From NCBI GenBank assembly GCA_037447655.1, contig JBBHKE010001902.1, forward strand, positions 179,062 through 243,061: 64,000 bases of DNA. The letters run 5' to 3'. The notes beneath the pieces are model-generated. The model was not told the DNA's origin and did no database searches. It was given only the letters and a program-made list of their open reading frames with translations. Below, piece after piece: positions 11,432-22,247 of the stretch (positions are counted from its first letter, which is position 1; each line of letters opens with the position of its first letter). The DNA comes from Zygnema cylindricum (Eukaryota; Streptophyta; Zygnematophyceae; Zygnematales; Zygnemataceae). The position numbers were made by a program, and so were the translations under genes.

Positions 11432-12239
11432 TCCCTCTCCCTCTCCCTCTCCCTCTCCCNNNNNNNNNNNNNNNNNNNNNNNNNNNNNNNNNNNNNNNNN
11501 GCAGGCTATTATTACTCTAGCATGCCGAAGCGACGCTGCAGGTTACTCCGTCGTTAACGCAGACAGTGGAGTGCGAGGAGCTTTTATTGCAATGGACGGA
11601 GACGAGGTCGAAAGAGGAAGGGACGTAAGTGGCCTTTTCTTTGGCGGCCCTGACGACCGGGAGGCTCTGGCAGTGGCAGCTCGAATGGCAGAGCACCCGG
11701 GCCTCTCCCTCTCCATCATCCGCTTCATTGCGAAGGAGGAGTTCGCCATCTCGGTTGAGCCAGGAAAAGATGAACAGGCACTGGTGAAGTCGGAAGAGGA
11801 GGAAGCGGAGGAGAGACAGGAAAGGAAACTTGATGAAGAAGCCTTAGAGTTGGTGAAGGTGAATGCAGGGAAGGAGAAAGCTGGAGCAGAGGCAGGTAAC
11901 GTTATTTTCGAGGAGCGTGAGGTGACAGACGCAATTGCTGCGTCATTGGACGTCGCCGCGAAGCCGTACGATCTCATTATTATCGGACGTGGCCGTCGAC
12001 CTGTCCCATTGGTGGAGTTGGCTCGTACGGCACACGCCGGACCTAGCAGCCATTCAGAAGCTTCAGAATTGGGGCCAATAGGGCAAGCCCTGGCATCGAG
12101 TGACGGCGTGACGAGCGCGTCTGTCCTTGTCGTTCAGCAGCACGACCAGCGGCTCATGCTTGCGGCCTCGATGCCGGCCAGTGGGGCTGTCACGCCCGGC
12201 TATTATGCCATGGAGGAGTCTGCCGAACACCCTGTGTGA
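9427..12239 (+). CDS. CHX-type cation/H+ antiporter (CPA2 family), four exons
   Basis: This is a membrane antiporter that exchanges K+ or Na+ for protons, in plants usually at endomembranes or the plasma membrane. Exons are 9427-9591, 9741-11093, 11146-11370 and 11505-12239. All introns are phase 0 with GT-AG borders, giving about 825 residues, normal for CHX (780-860). The N-terminus WTGDNPVEFSLLLLIIQLSL and QPRVIGEIL|GGIVLGASVLG are CHX hallmarks. About a dozen hydrophobic helices follow, with the ion-binding Asp pair in AAVDDITAW, then MNTKGLVELI at the end of the transporter domain. The hydrophilic C-terminal half keeps MHEDICSTADEKKANLIILPYHK and LFFGGPDDREALA. The usual APCSVGILVDRG motif is not seen between them; it may be lost or hidden in the 41-N gap of intron 3. 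An acidic insert (EEEEAEERQERK) is unusual. The specific CHX number cannot be assigned. Confidence 0.9.
11398..11500. repeat. CT microsatellite running into an assembly gap
   Basis: (CT)n changes to (CCCTCT)n and then 41 unresolved bases (11460-11500) inside intron 3 of the CHX gene. The gap length may be nominal. The acceptor GCAG at 11501-11504 follows directly. Confidence 0.95.
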
Positions 12240-13752
12240 GACAAGGCCTTGTGGTGGGAGAGGGTAGGAATAGGAACCAGAAAATAGGAAATAGGAATGT
12301 GTTTTAGTGGCTTGCTATGGTAATGTTATGAGAAATAGGGGAATCTGGGCATTTGACTGGTAATATTCGAGCTGTTACCCTGGAGCGAAAGGTGGGGGAT
12401 GTTATTTAATTGTCTAGTAGAAGGATAATCTGCGCGCTTTTTTAATTCTTTGATTATTTTAGGTTCGGGGAATCCCAAAGATGTGAAATGTATAATATGC
12501 AGGATGCTGTAGATATGATTAGAGGTTGCAGTCGAGCAAATTTTTTAAACACAAATGTTCACTCATATATTAGTTAACAAAAAAGTAGACCCTTTGAAGT
12601 ACCCGTTGTTTTTGAATGGTAATAAAAATTATCATTGCTATGGCTAGTAAAAATGAGTTCATGGTGGCTGACGTTGTTGGATGTATCGCAATCATTGTTC
12701 ATTCGTCAACTGTGTGAGGAAAGGAAATATTTTTTTCTTTGATGAGCAGGGACACAAAGATAACGGTATCTCACATTGCGAAAAGTTGACGATGACGGAT
12801 TCTCGAGTTTGTTCACTGTGTGCAACCTGCGTGCAATAGTGGCGCACGTGGATGATTGCATGGATTTGATATTTCCCTTATTGCAGTACAATACATCGCT
12901 TTCCCAGAAAGGTTTAGACAAGTAGAGACTATACACCCCGTTATGGAAATGAAGATTGCTGTCTATCTTATCTGTCAAAATGGATATTTTGATTTTGTTA
13001 CTTTGACTTTTTCTGATTCTTTAGCTGCATAAGAGTTCATCATTTGTGGCCATAAAATGGTTCTAGTCAGTATACCACATGAGTTTCTCATGAATTTCTC
13101 CCAGAATATACTGTCACGTCGTCCACCTTTTTATGTTCATTTGGAATTAAACGGTAAAACATGACAGGTTTTTAAAAGATTAGAATGAGTTTTATCTGTC
13201 CTTCACAGATTCGATAAATGGAAGAAAATCACACTTCTAGCAAACTAACATTCCGTAATGATATTCCTTAGTTTAAGAAAGCAGCCAAAAACTGTTTTTC
13301 GATTTATAATTCATAGTTATATTAATTGCAGGCATCAAAATGATTTATGTTAGTTATGTATACTCAGTAGTCATTTTAGGGTGAGTGTTGACCAAAGTAG
13401 AAATACTGTCAGTAACCCACTTTCAAATTCACAAGATATTTCTTCGCGAGTGTTGTTAGTGCATAAAAAATTCACATCCTTCTAATTTCAATCCGCAACG
13501 GAACGAAAAAGCATAGAATCGGCATGGTGAATGCTGTCCACTCAGTAGAAATGGCAATCTGATTGTTTTTCGAACGAAGGAGTGCACTATTGAAACACTA
13601 CAATAGTTTCAGCAAAGAATTATGCAAACCAGGGTTCAAGGTCACAGAAAAATAAATGAAATCCTCATCTCACATCCAACATCAGATTCTCATGCATCCC
13701 TATGCTCTGCTTTAGGGCAACTATTGTACTTGGCGTTGTTTCAGAAACATAC
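12240..13752. other. 3' flank of CHX and intergenic DNA
   Basis: AT-rich and without a supported coding frame. Possible plant polyadenylation signals include AATAAAAATT near 12622. No repeat with clear ends was found. Confidence 0.5.
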
Positions 13753-13974
13753 TACACCGCGAATCGTTATTAGAGTATATAACTCTAATTAGGGTTCTTC
13801 AAATTTTGATTTTTTTACGCAATTAGTATACATGATTTTTGTAATTAAATTAGCAACGCTATTTAAGTATGTGGACCATAATCTGCCACGTTTCTTTCAC
13901 TAAATAAGAATCAATAACACTAATTATTTTTTTACGCTATTTAAACTTTGACACTAATAACGATTCGCGGTGTA
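13753..13974. mobile_element. TACACCG-type MITE, short copy 3
   Basis: Ends TACACCGCGAATCGTTATTA and inverse TAATAACGATTCGCGGTGTA match perfectly over about 22 bp in a 222-bp non-coding element. I see no 8-bp duplication (AAACATAC versus CTTTTGTA), so it may be old or rearranged. Unlike its three relatives it has no TA element at its end. Confidence 0.7.
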
Positions 13975-14489
13975 CTTTTGTACCGAAACCAGGAAATTGT
14001 TAATGGGACCTTTACTAATGGGTCCTGTACTAACGGGACCTGTACTGTACTGCCTAAGTGTCTCCTACAAAAACGACAAAAATGTTTGTCTACGCCTATC
14101 TCTGTTTCATATTTCACTCCAATCTACGTGACCGCTCGTTTCCCGTCCAATCAGCTTTGGGCGGCTCTCTATAGACTACAATCTGTACACGTGGCGATAG
14201 ACGATTCCGTGATCTTGTGGAGTGACGTATCTCACACTTAATTTAAAAAATGGAATGGAAAGCTTATTCGTAAAAAAATCGACTTTCCATTTTAAATTAC
14301 TTCCAATTCAAAGCTTTGTTGAATTCTTCCTTTGTTCCTCTCTTTCCCACCCTGTGTACCGTACATGTTGGAGTATCTCAGCCTCCCTCTCTCTCTCCTT
14401 CACGAGTCTGCCCGTTTGCTTCCCTCCACTCCTCCCTCCTCCTCCCTACCCCTCTCCTCGTCCCCCTCCCTCTCCCTCTCCCTCCCCCC
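13975..14489. other. Intergenic DNA downstream of the ENTH gene
   Basis: Near 14003-14050 a short imperfect repeat of ACTAAYGGGWCCTGT occurs three times. From about 14380 the top strand becomes CT-rich. No coding feature is supported. Confidence 0.4.
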
Positions 14490-15636
14490 CTATTCCTCCT
14501 CCTCCTCCAGAAAGGCGGCGACCCGGTGGGCGTTGCTGCGAACTCGGAGCACACAGAGGCTGGACAGGGGAGGAGGGAGAGGGGTTAGAGAGAGCAAAGG
14601 GAGGGGAGGGAGGGAGAGGCGAAGTAGGTGGTGGTTTAAAGAAAGGGCAGGGAAGAAAGGAGAGAGGGAGGGAGAGACGGCGGTGGTTTAAGAGGGCAGG
14701 GTCGGAGAGTGGATGGGAAGGAAAGGTTAGGGGGAGGAGGAGGGGGAGGGGGAGGGGAAGAGGGAGTGCGACGTCAGCCAGAAAGGGAGAGAGAGAGGAG
14801 AGGGCAGAGCGCAGTGAGGCGTTGTTTGGAACACAGAAAGAGAGAGAGGGACGGGAGGGGGAAGGGGAGGGAGGGAGCAAGGGAAGGGGGCGGAGGGAGC
14901 AAGGGAAGGGGATAGGGATGGGGAAAAGGGCGGCATAAAGGGAGAGGGAGAGAGAGCAGCAGGGTGGCATGGGAAACTGGTGAATGAGGGGGAAACGGTT
15001 GAAAAAATGAACTGGAGAGGGCAGAGGGGAGGAGAGGATGAAGAGAGGGTGGAGGGGGAAAGAGGATAGAAGGGTATAGGGAGAAAGTAGAGAGGGAGAA
15101 GAGGAGAGCTGAGAGGGAGGGGAGGAAGGGAGGAAGGGGAGAGTAGGGAGGAAAAGCGGGGACAGAAAAGAAGGGGAAGAAAGGCGAGGGAGAGAGAGGG
15201 AAGGAGAGAGGGGCGGGGAGAAGCAAGCAAAAGAGATGGGAGGAAAAAGAGAAAAGGGCAGAAAGAAGAAGGAGTGGAATGGGAGAGGGAGAGGAAGAGA
15301 GGGAAAAAGAAATTGGAAGCGATATAGTCAAAGGGGTGGGTGGAAGGATGAGAAACAGGTACGTGACAGTCATCCTCCACCCTCTCACCGCCTCCCTCTC
15401 ACCCCACCAGAAGGCGATCTTCCCCCTATCACACCACTCCCACTCTCCAACTACCCCACTATTCTCTCTCCCTCTTCCTTTCCCTTCCCGTTCTCCTCTC
15501 CCCTTCCCAATTCCTTCCCTCCCTCCCTCCCTCCCTCCCTCTTCCGCTCCCTTTTCCTCTTCCACTCCCCCACCTTCCATTCCTTCCCTTCCTCCCCTCC
15601 CCCTCCCCTTCCCCCGCCTCCCTCCCCCCCCCTCAC
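14395..15636. repeat. Polypyrimidine/polypurine tracts with strand switches
   Basis: The top strand is CT-rich at about 14395-14508, GA-rich at about 14562-15345, and CT-rich again at about 15415-15636. Most of it lies in intron 3 of the ENTH gene (14560-15636). Blocks of GGGAGA/GGAAGG without interruption and mirror-like stretches make triplex (H-DNA) or slipped structures possible. Apparent long reading frames here (for example 14774-15580 minus) are composition artefacts. Confidence 0.85.
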
Positions 15637-16446
15637 CGGTCCGCCGTGGCCGTGGCCGTACAGAGCGCCTCGACTCGCGCCCTGAGGCTGGCGGCGCGGC
15701 GCGCGTCTCTTCGCACGTGCGGCGGCCCGTGACTCACCAGGTACTCCAGCACCGCCAGAGTGCAGTCCGCACGTGCGAGGTGGCGGGCGAGGAGCTCGGG
15801 CCCGGACACAGACTCCAGTCTGGGGAGGGAGGGAGGGAGAGGGGGAGAGAGAGAGAAACTATTTTTATTATGGGGAAAATTTTTTGAGTAACAGAAACTA
15901 TTTTCTTTATGTGGAAATGGTCTTCGTTAGGGGAAATAGTTTTCTTTAATGGATTTTTTTTTTGTTAACGGGAAAATATTTTCGACCTTTGCCTTCATTT
16001 TCCTTCACTTTGTAGGAATTGCTCTCCCAAGGTGTCAATTTAACGATTTTTAGACATTCTACTGATACAAGTTTTGGATTTTTGAGTTAAAGAGTGAAGA
16101 CAGGGAGAAAAGCAGCAAAAAAGAGAGACTAGGAAGCGAACTGGTCCGGGATTTCCTGCAAGAGTGCCACGTGGCTTACCTGTACTGCAGCACCGTGAGA
16201 ATGTCGTTCCAGTGGCCCATGTCCTGCGATTGGTCCGCCAGCTTCCACAGCGCTTCGGGATACAGGAAACCCTTTTCCCCACACGTGGTTGTCTCGGCCA
16301 ATCTGAGAGAAACACGTGGCATGGTCAGAGTCTGCCACCTCAGAAACGACAGAAGCTTCGAGATAGGAGATCTAGTGCAGCTCCGTGGATCCGGGTCCCT
16401 ACCTTAGAACCGGGTTTCCAGGCATGTCCGCCATGGAGGGCGTCAT
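14490..16446 (-). CDS. Short ENTH-domain (epsin-like) adaptor protein, four exons
   Basis: Spliced exons on the minus strand are 16446-16403, 16302-16180, 15819-15637 and 14559-14490 (TAG at 14492-14490). Every junction has GT and AG and all three introns are phase 2, so the frame is continuous for about 139 residues. The reading starts MTPSMADMPGNPVLRLAETT and continues with GHWNDILTVLQYRL, then TLAVLEYLVSHGPPHVRRDA, then CVLRVRSNAHRVAAFLEEEEE. This matches the order of the ENTH fold, in which epsins read roughly EIMxVLxxRL, LLEYLVxNGSERV and VRxKAxxLVxLL. ENTH domains bind phosphoinositides and act in clathrin-coat assembly. The protein ends right after the domain, without the usual DPW/NPF tail, so the gene may be a domain-only form or my last exon may be one isoform. 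The family call is from memory of the consensus. Confidence 0.62.
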
Positions 16447-17239
16447 GGCGTCAATGGCGGGAAGAAGGCGACGAATGGTGGGTACCGGACGAGGAGAAGG
16501 CGGAATGGTGCTTTGGTTTGGAGCGAATCTCCTTCTGGTTCGGCCAGTAAAAACGGCCGGTTCGTATTATCTTCTTCGTCGCCGACATTTCCACCGACAT
16601 CGGCCGAACAGTTTCTTCTGCGCGTCAACCATTTCCGTGCGGCCGGTCAGCGCGAGGCTTGGCTGTTTTCGCGGGTTCGTTTTTTCGTGCGAATTCGCGG
16701 AGCCGTACGATCGGAGGACGGTCGGCATAGAGCGACAGCGAGGTGCGGAAAGTCAAACCACTTGCGAAAAGATTGAAACCGGAAGACCGTAACTCTAGAC
16801 CGGGGGACTCCAGCGACTTGGATGCCGACGCGTGTAAGCGTGTCAGCAAGTTCGTTCGGTGGTTGACTTTGACTTGGGTCGTACAAATTATTGCTAATTG
16901 ACCGACGTGTGAAGGGAAGTCTTTTCCGGGGTAGGTGGAATGGCCGTCAGATTCTTGCTGTGTTGCTGGGAAGCTAAAAGTTAGCCGTCGTGCGGGTACG
17001 ATGGCTCGCGGACAAAGTTTCCGGTCAATCTTGTGGATTTTGCAGCGCGGTATTATCCCCAAGGCCAGGGTGTTGAAAAAACTTGTGCACCTCATTCGAG
17101 ACGCGTGGCCAACGTCCAAAACCCTCTTGGTGACGTCATCCTATAGTGGTCACGTCAAGTCCCGTCACGTTTCGAAAAAAAAAACGCATGTTTCGAAAAT
17201 AAAAACGGTTAGTTGGAGCATTTGTGTTTCTCTTGGTGT
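16447..17239. promoter_or_regulatory. Upstream region of the ENTH gene
   Basis: Moderately GC-rich with CGG motifs, it probably holds the 5' UTR and promoter. An open frame on the minus strand at 16625-17119 has no recognisable domain and is not called. No further gene is seen before the MITE at 17248. Confidence 0.35.
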
Positions 17240-17247
17240 GTGGCGGC

Positions 17248-17769
17248 TACACCGTGAATCGCTATTACCGTAATGAAATAGATAGCGTAATGAAACAATT
17301 AGCGTTATTTACGCTAATTGGGAATTTCAGTTTTTTCCAAAAAAACTTTTATTCTAATTTATCATTAACTCTAATTTGTAAACTGCTTTGTAAAAAATAT
17401 CGGCGCATAATATATCCACACTAAAACATGTGCATGTACGAAATTGTTCAAATCGTACGCCGTCTTGTTTTTTTGACATCCGCGTATGCCGCAAAATATT
17501 TACGCAATTACATGTTAGCGCGACCTCGGGACATCGTGAATATTTTTTCTGTACTTTTCTACTTGAAAAAGTACAGAATAGTACGGCTCTGACAGTCCGT
17601 ACACCACCCTATTTAAAATGGCACCATATTAGAGTTATGAACCCTATTCAATGGGGTACCTCAAATAACGTTTACAAACATTTAGAATCATTATTCTATT
17701 TGAGAATTTGACTAAAAAAACAGGGTACCTCAATTAGAGTCCTGAACGCTAATAGCGATTCACGGCGTA
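17248..17769. mobile_element. TACACCG-type MITE, copy 4 (uninterrupted reference copy)
   Basis: Ends TACACCGTGAATCGCTATTA and inverse AATAGCGATTCACGGCGTA. With the adjoining TA element it is flanked by an 8-bp repeat, GTGGCGGC (17240-17247) and GTGGCGAC (18574-18581), one mismatch. The 522-bp interior matches copy 1 (5063-7488) on both sides of its two insertions, so it serves as the empty-site reference. It also contains GGGGTACCTCAAATAACGTTTA near 17652, shared with copy 1 near 7372. Confidence 0.8.
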
Positions 17770-18571
17770 GTGTTGGGTATCGAGGACCTTTTGCCGATAT
17801 TCGATATATATCGAATTCCAGGTACTTGATAATCGATATATCGCTTCAATATATCGAAAATCAAAATATTGTGATATATCGCAGATATATTGCCAATATA
17901 TCGTATCAACGATATATCAAGGCATAAAAAAATAAATCGTGCCTTCGGACAAGGTGACCCTAAAATCTTTGCCGAAAAGTGGGTTAGTTAATAACTATTT
18001 AGAGGCTTCCTGAATTCTGTAGTCCAATGGAGGACACAGAATTGCAGATCTCTGAGGTACATTGACGCGGTACACTTGCGAAGTACACGTACGTAATACG
18101 CAAGTACGGATTTCCATATGAAAATGGTCGGTTTTCAAATATTTGACGATATTAAAGATTTGATCGTCAACTTATAAGTAACCATTCAAATCAGAACACG
18201 TATGTAAAAACTTGTTTACACACGACACGCGATGTAACCGAGGCCTCTCTAATACATAAATTTTGTTGTCCGTACTACTACACAGACCTCCTGATGTAAC
18301 CATACCCCAAATAAGTAATTATATGAATTACATAATACGTACTTTTTTTGTCGGTAACATTTTGCGGCGCCTACCTATAAGTCACGGAACTAAAATCACG
18401 TTGTACGTGGCGTATTAGACAATTGTCCTTTTCGCTAAAATTACATATTATATAGAAATATAAAATATTAAATTTAAAAAAATAGTATATATCGTGATAT
18501 ATATCGCGATCGATATTCGATATATCGAATATCAAGATTCTTGCGATATGAATTTACCCGATACCCAATAC
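17770..18571. mobile_element. TA-flanked palindromic element, copy 3
   Basis: Ends GTGTTGGGTATCG and CGATACCCAATAC sit between TA dinucleotides (17768-17769 and 18572-18573). It occupies the right terminal TA of the preceding MITE, opposite to the end used in copies 1 and 2 relative to MITE orientation. The interior resembles the copy at 7499-8341. Non-coding. Confidence 0.7.
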
Positions 18572-18581
18572 TAGTGGCGAC

Positions 18582-19312
18582 GCATTGGCCAATTTTCATC
18601 TCTTCCTTAGGAAACAGGTTGGGACTAAATTGAGTTTAATTAAAGCATTTTTTTATTAGAACCGAGCGCCTTCGATTTCAGTGTCACGAGGCAGCAAATC
18701 TGACGACCGCGCGGGCACGATTCTTGCCGCCGCACTTCGCTATCGCGGTGTCTCGCCGCAGTTCGCTATCGCGGTGTCCGACAGCGTTTGTACGGTAGGC
18801 ACGGGGAGGTCCTACGCCAACGAGAATGCCCCGCGTGTAGGCCGTCAACGCAAAAGTGCGGGTGTGGCCACGACCTTGTGAGTGCGCCTGCTTTTATTTG
18901 CTTTCTGTACTTTTCTCCGCCACCATAAATGCATACCGTACAGAAGTCACTAAAGGCTATAGTGCTCTGTATAACAAAATCCGGCTAGGACACCGAGGGT
19001 TCTCGGTTTCAAACTTTCAATGGAAAAGGGCACTAAATTCCAACTCATTTTGTAAGGGCGTGTTCCCATGTAATCGAAACTTGAAACGTTACTTTGGATT
19101 TTAGCGCAGATTTTACAGTGTAATTTTTAGAGTGTGCCCATGTCAATCATTACTTGTGCCTTCATTACTCAAATATGTGACAGTTGTAGACGTCTACAAA
19201 ATGTGCGACAGTCTACGAAACGAAATGTAGACGACTACTAAACTACGGAACTTCCTAAAATTGGTGACGTCTACAAAACAACGACGGTTGTAGACGTCAA
19301 GGTTTTTGTGAC
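18582..19312. other. Intergenic DNA with a half MITE and GTAGACGTCTAC palindromes
   Basis: TAA followed by GGGCGTGTTCCCATGTAATC at 19053-19075 resembles the right end of the Harbinger-like element at 3569-8981, including a following CGAAACTTG; no partner end was found. A run of GTAGACG/CGTCTAC palindromic motifs spans about 19180-19300. No coding feature is supported. Confidence 0.4.
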
Positions 19313-20206
19313 TGCAACACTATGTCCTCCATTGGACCACAGAATACATGAAGCCTCTAGATAGTATTTAACTAACCCACTTCAAGCCACAACCACTGCT
19401 GTCTAGGAAAGCAAAATGACAATTTGACTACAACACTGTGCAGCTTGGACTCCCCTAAGTCTGTAGCAAAAAGAATCACTGAAAACGGCCAACCAACGGA
19501 TAAATTATAAAGTGGCAAAGATGCCAAGTTTATACAAACTCTCAAAGGGAGAGAGGTCACTACCTACCGAATTCTCTAAGTCCTAAACCCCTCTCACAAC
19601 CCCTATCTACTGACGTACGAACCAATCAAACGACTGTACGGTAGAGAAAGGTACTACAACCGATGTACTTTCTATACGGCCTGTGAACCGCAAGGCCATT
19701 GAGTGGACGAGTGCCCACTTTTAATTCGTCTTTATGTTCCCCAAAATTCCCGCGACCAAATGTCATCCCTCCACGTGGCGCCACGTCATGCCACGTCCAC
19801 AAACGCCAAAGTGACCATTCCGCGATCTCGACAGAGATATACATCGTTGGATAAAATGTGACATTGAATGTCGGCCGTCGAAACAAATGTCCGATTCATT
19901 TGTTTCGTGCGAGATAATGTTTCGCACTATATATAATACTAGGTTATATGTTATTTAGTTTGTCGTGCCGTTAATCGATTTCATGGTCTCAATAGTGTTT
20001 AAATATTTATCAAACCTAATGTACCCTAACGCACTTCTACGACAGACTGGTTAGAGCTAACGGCTACGCCGCGCTCTGCAAGTTACAGGTTCGAGTCCAA
20101 CCAGACTCAACCTTTTGTTGAGAGTGACAGAAGTCACTCTTTAGTCTTGCCTGCTTAAGCTAGGACAACTATGGCTCAGCCACCCTCTCTATCCTTCAGT
20201 GACTAC
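19313..20206 (-). repeat. Copia-A1 3' LTR, first segment
   Basis: It matches the start of the LTR at 38776 (TGTCCTCCATTGGACCACAG...). It is cut at 20206 by Copia-B1 and resumes at 34330 with GACAAGTATGGTGGG, exactly as in the intact LTR near 39666. It carries a tRNA-like segment at about 20045-20105. Confidence 0.85.
20049..20098 (+). other. tRNA-like relic in the A-family LTR, antisense to the element
   Basis: GGTTAGAGCTAACGG (20049-20063) resembles a pol III A box and GGTTCGAGTCC (20088-20098) is a perfect B box, at tRNA-like spacing. It lies on the plus strand although Copia-A1 reads minus. It does not fold into a full cloverleaf by eye, so it is not called a tRNA gene. Confidence 0.5.
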
Positions 20207-21277
20207 TGTAGAAATTGATGGTCTGTTTTTTTAAGTATTTTCTAGGTCTAAATAGAAATATAGAAAGAAACCGAAGCAGTCTATCGCTAACTTCTCTCTC
20301 CAACTTTTACACTTGTCGCTGTCACTGAGAAATTAGAGAGGAAGCTAGAGCCATGGCTACCTAGGCTATCCATAGGTTTAAGGGAAAATATATTAGTTTA
20401 TTTACCATTAGGGGTTGATTTACTAAAAAGACATATGTTGCTCCCAGGATTTGATCCTGGTACCTGCCGGAGTGAAAGCAGCCGATAGCCGTTAGCCTTA
20501 TCCGTTAAGTATAGAACTGCTGTTACGTACTATAGGGTTTGATATTGATTTAAACATTTCCACGTAGGATAATTCATTAAATTGAAACTGTTTACGGGAT
20601 ACATAGATCCAGGAATGTAAAAGTACGGATTACGGTATGTATACAAAACGAGTACCGCGCATTTGTTTCTTTAACGAAACAAATACCGCGCATGCATTTA
20701 TGACGGCCCCAATTCAAATCTGCATTCAATTTGACGGCCGGGAAGAAAGCCGAGATCGCGGAAGAGATTCTCGGCGGTTTATGATCATCGCCACATCGGA
20801 TGCCACGTGGCAAAATTAGGTTGGATCGCGGTATCTCCGGGGATTACAGCACCAAATCCGGATATGACATGTGTCGACTTTTTGGCCATGTCGTACAATG
20901 TCCGTACAGAAAATATACCAGCAGCTGTACTTTTTTGTACCGAAGTGCAATATGATTGGCTCCGTACATCATTAGATAAAGTCTGTGAGAGAGATAGGAC
21001 TTAGAAAAATAAGTAGATATGACCCTCTCTCCGAAAGAGCTTCTGTACAAAAGGTCAACTTTGACCCTCCATAACTTACTGCTCAGAGGAGCAAATTCAT
21101 ATATTCTTTTTGCTATAGACTCAAGAGAGTCGTGCCTTCATAGGGGTGAAGGTGGTCAGAGTTTTTTGTTTGCCAGGGTGGCGGTTATTTGTGCTGAAAG
21201 ACAAAGGGGTCAGGGTAATCCTAGAGGCTTCATGTGAGCTGCTTACTCTAAGGTCCTATGGAGGTTTCACAGTTACC
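20207..21277 (+). repeat. Copia-B1 5' LTR
   Basis: It starts TGTAGAAATT. The end aligns to GAGTTTCA of sister copies but has decayed to CAGTTACC. It holds the antisense tRNA-like relic (about 20446-20512), a GCCACGTGGC motif and the CCGTAC...GTAC palindrome shared by B-family LTRs. Confidence 0.85.
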
Positions 21278-22247
21278 GTTTATGGGCCCACCATCTAGGG
21301 TGCCCATATTCAATGGAGCTGGCTTCACATAGTGGGAAAGTTGATGACAGGAGCTCTATGTGAGAAACAGTTTTGGGGAATAGTGAGTGGACAGGTGAGG
21401 TGCCCATCCAATCTTGGGATACCTCCAAAGTTTACAAGAGGCAAATATAATAGAGATGCAAATTCATCATCAACGGAGGAGACAAAGGAAGGAGAGGTGG
21501 TGGACGAAAGAAAGGAGAAGGAGATGACCACACCAATAGCAACTGGTTCGGCATTCATGTCACCTATTTCGAGGAACGAGGAGAAGGACTTGAACAATAT
21601 GGCGGCAAATCACTTCATCCTCCGCCATCTTACTCAACGACTTGCATGTCCTCTTTTGCAGGTAGAAAGGGCATCTGATCTTTGGATGGCTCTCATTGAG
21701 ATGTACCGAAATGGTACGATTCAGCAACAACAGTAGGCTGATCAGAAAGTTAAGGAGTATGTATACAAAGGGGTGAAGATGTTAGATTTTGGCAATGAGC
21801 TTGCTACACTTTTTATGGAGCTAGAGAGTGTTGGAAAAGATTTTAGTGAAAAAGAAAAGGTTAACTGTCTACTCATAAAGTTACCCAATGAGTTCGAGAA
21901 CATAGTGAACTGTATGCAGGACTTGCCAAATTCAAGGTGGATATGGAATTCAGTGGTAGGAATGATTCTCGTTCGGGAGAATACAATTGAGATCCGAAGG
22001 GGAGGAAAGAGTGGGCAAGCGTTGGCAACTGGAACCGATTGGAAGAACAAGGATTCTCGGAGGTTGGTGGGAAAATATAGAGGGGGGGAGCAGAAAAATC
22101 AGACTGACGAGTTCGGACCAAGGGCTCCCAAGGGTTTATGTCATTTCTGTAAGAAACCGGGGCACTATATGGCGGAGTGCACTAAACTAACCGAGCTTGG
22201 TTTAAAAGAGGAGCAGACCGGTGGAACCGCGAGAAGAAAGAAAAAGG
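21258..22247 (+). pseudogene. Copia-B1 gag, broken
   Basis: Reading begins at ATG 21258 inside the LTR or at ATG 21282 inside the primer site (MGPPSRVPIFNG). The frame has an early TAG after the FNGAGFT motif, a 1-nt deletion soon after, and TAG at 21734-21736. It keeps the copia Gag (UBN2-like) core and a CCHC zinc knuckle, CHFCKKPGHYMAEC, near 22140-22181. It is interrupted by Copia-B2 at 22248, and its last part resumes at 28703 with GGCCCTTGTGACACAGG. Confidence 0.85.
21278..21292 (+). other. Copia-B1 primer binding site (half-tRNA type, one mismatch)
   Basis: GTTTATGGGCCCACC directly follows the 5' LTR. The consensus of sister elements, GGTTATGGGCCCACC, is complementary to the anticodon arm of plant initiator tRNA-Met. 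The ATG inside the site is in phase with gag. Confidence 0.75.

Noticed and set aside
13753-13974. 8-bp target duplication for the short TACACCG MITE
   Set aside because: The flanking octamers AAACATAC and CTTTTGTA do not match.
14774-15580. Long open frames on both strands in the polypurine block
   Set aside because: Two-base composition removes stop codons; the products are only Ser/Pro/Leu/Phe or Gly/Glu/Arg/Lys and the segment is an intron of the ENTH gene.
16625-17119. 164-codon minus-strand frame upstream of the ENTH gene
   Set aside because: No recognisable motif and no splice link to the ENTH exons; likely chance in GC-richer promoter DNA.
20049-20098. Functional tRNA gene
   Set aside because: A/B boxes are present but the acceptor, D and anticodon stems do not form a proper cloverleaf, and the segment is duplicated within LTRs.
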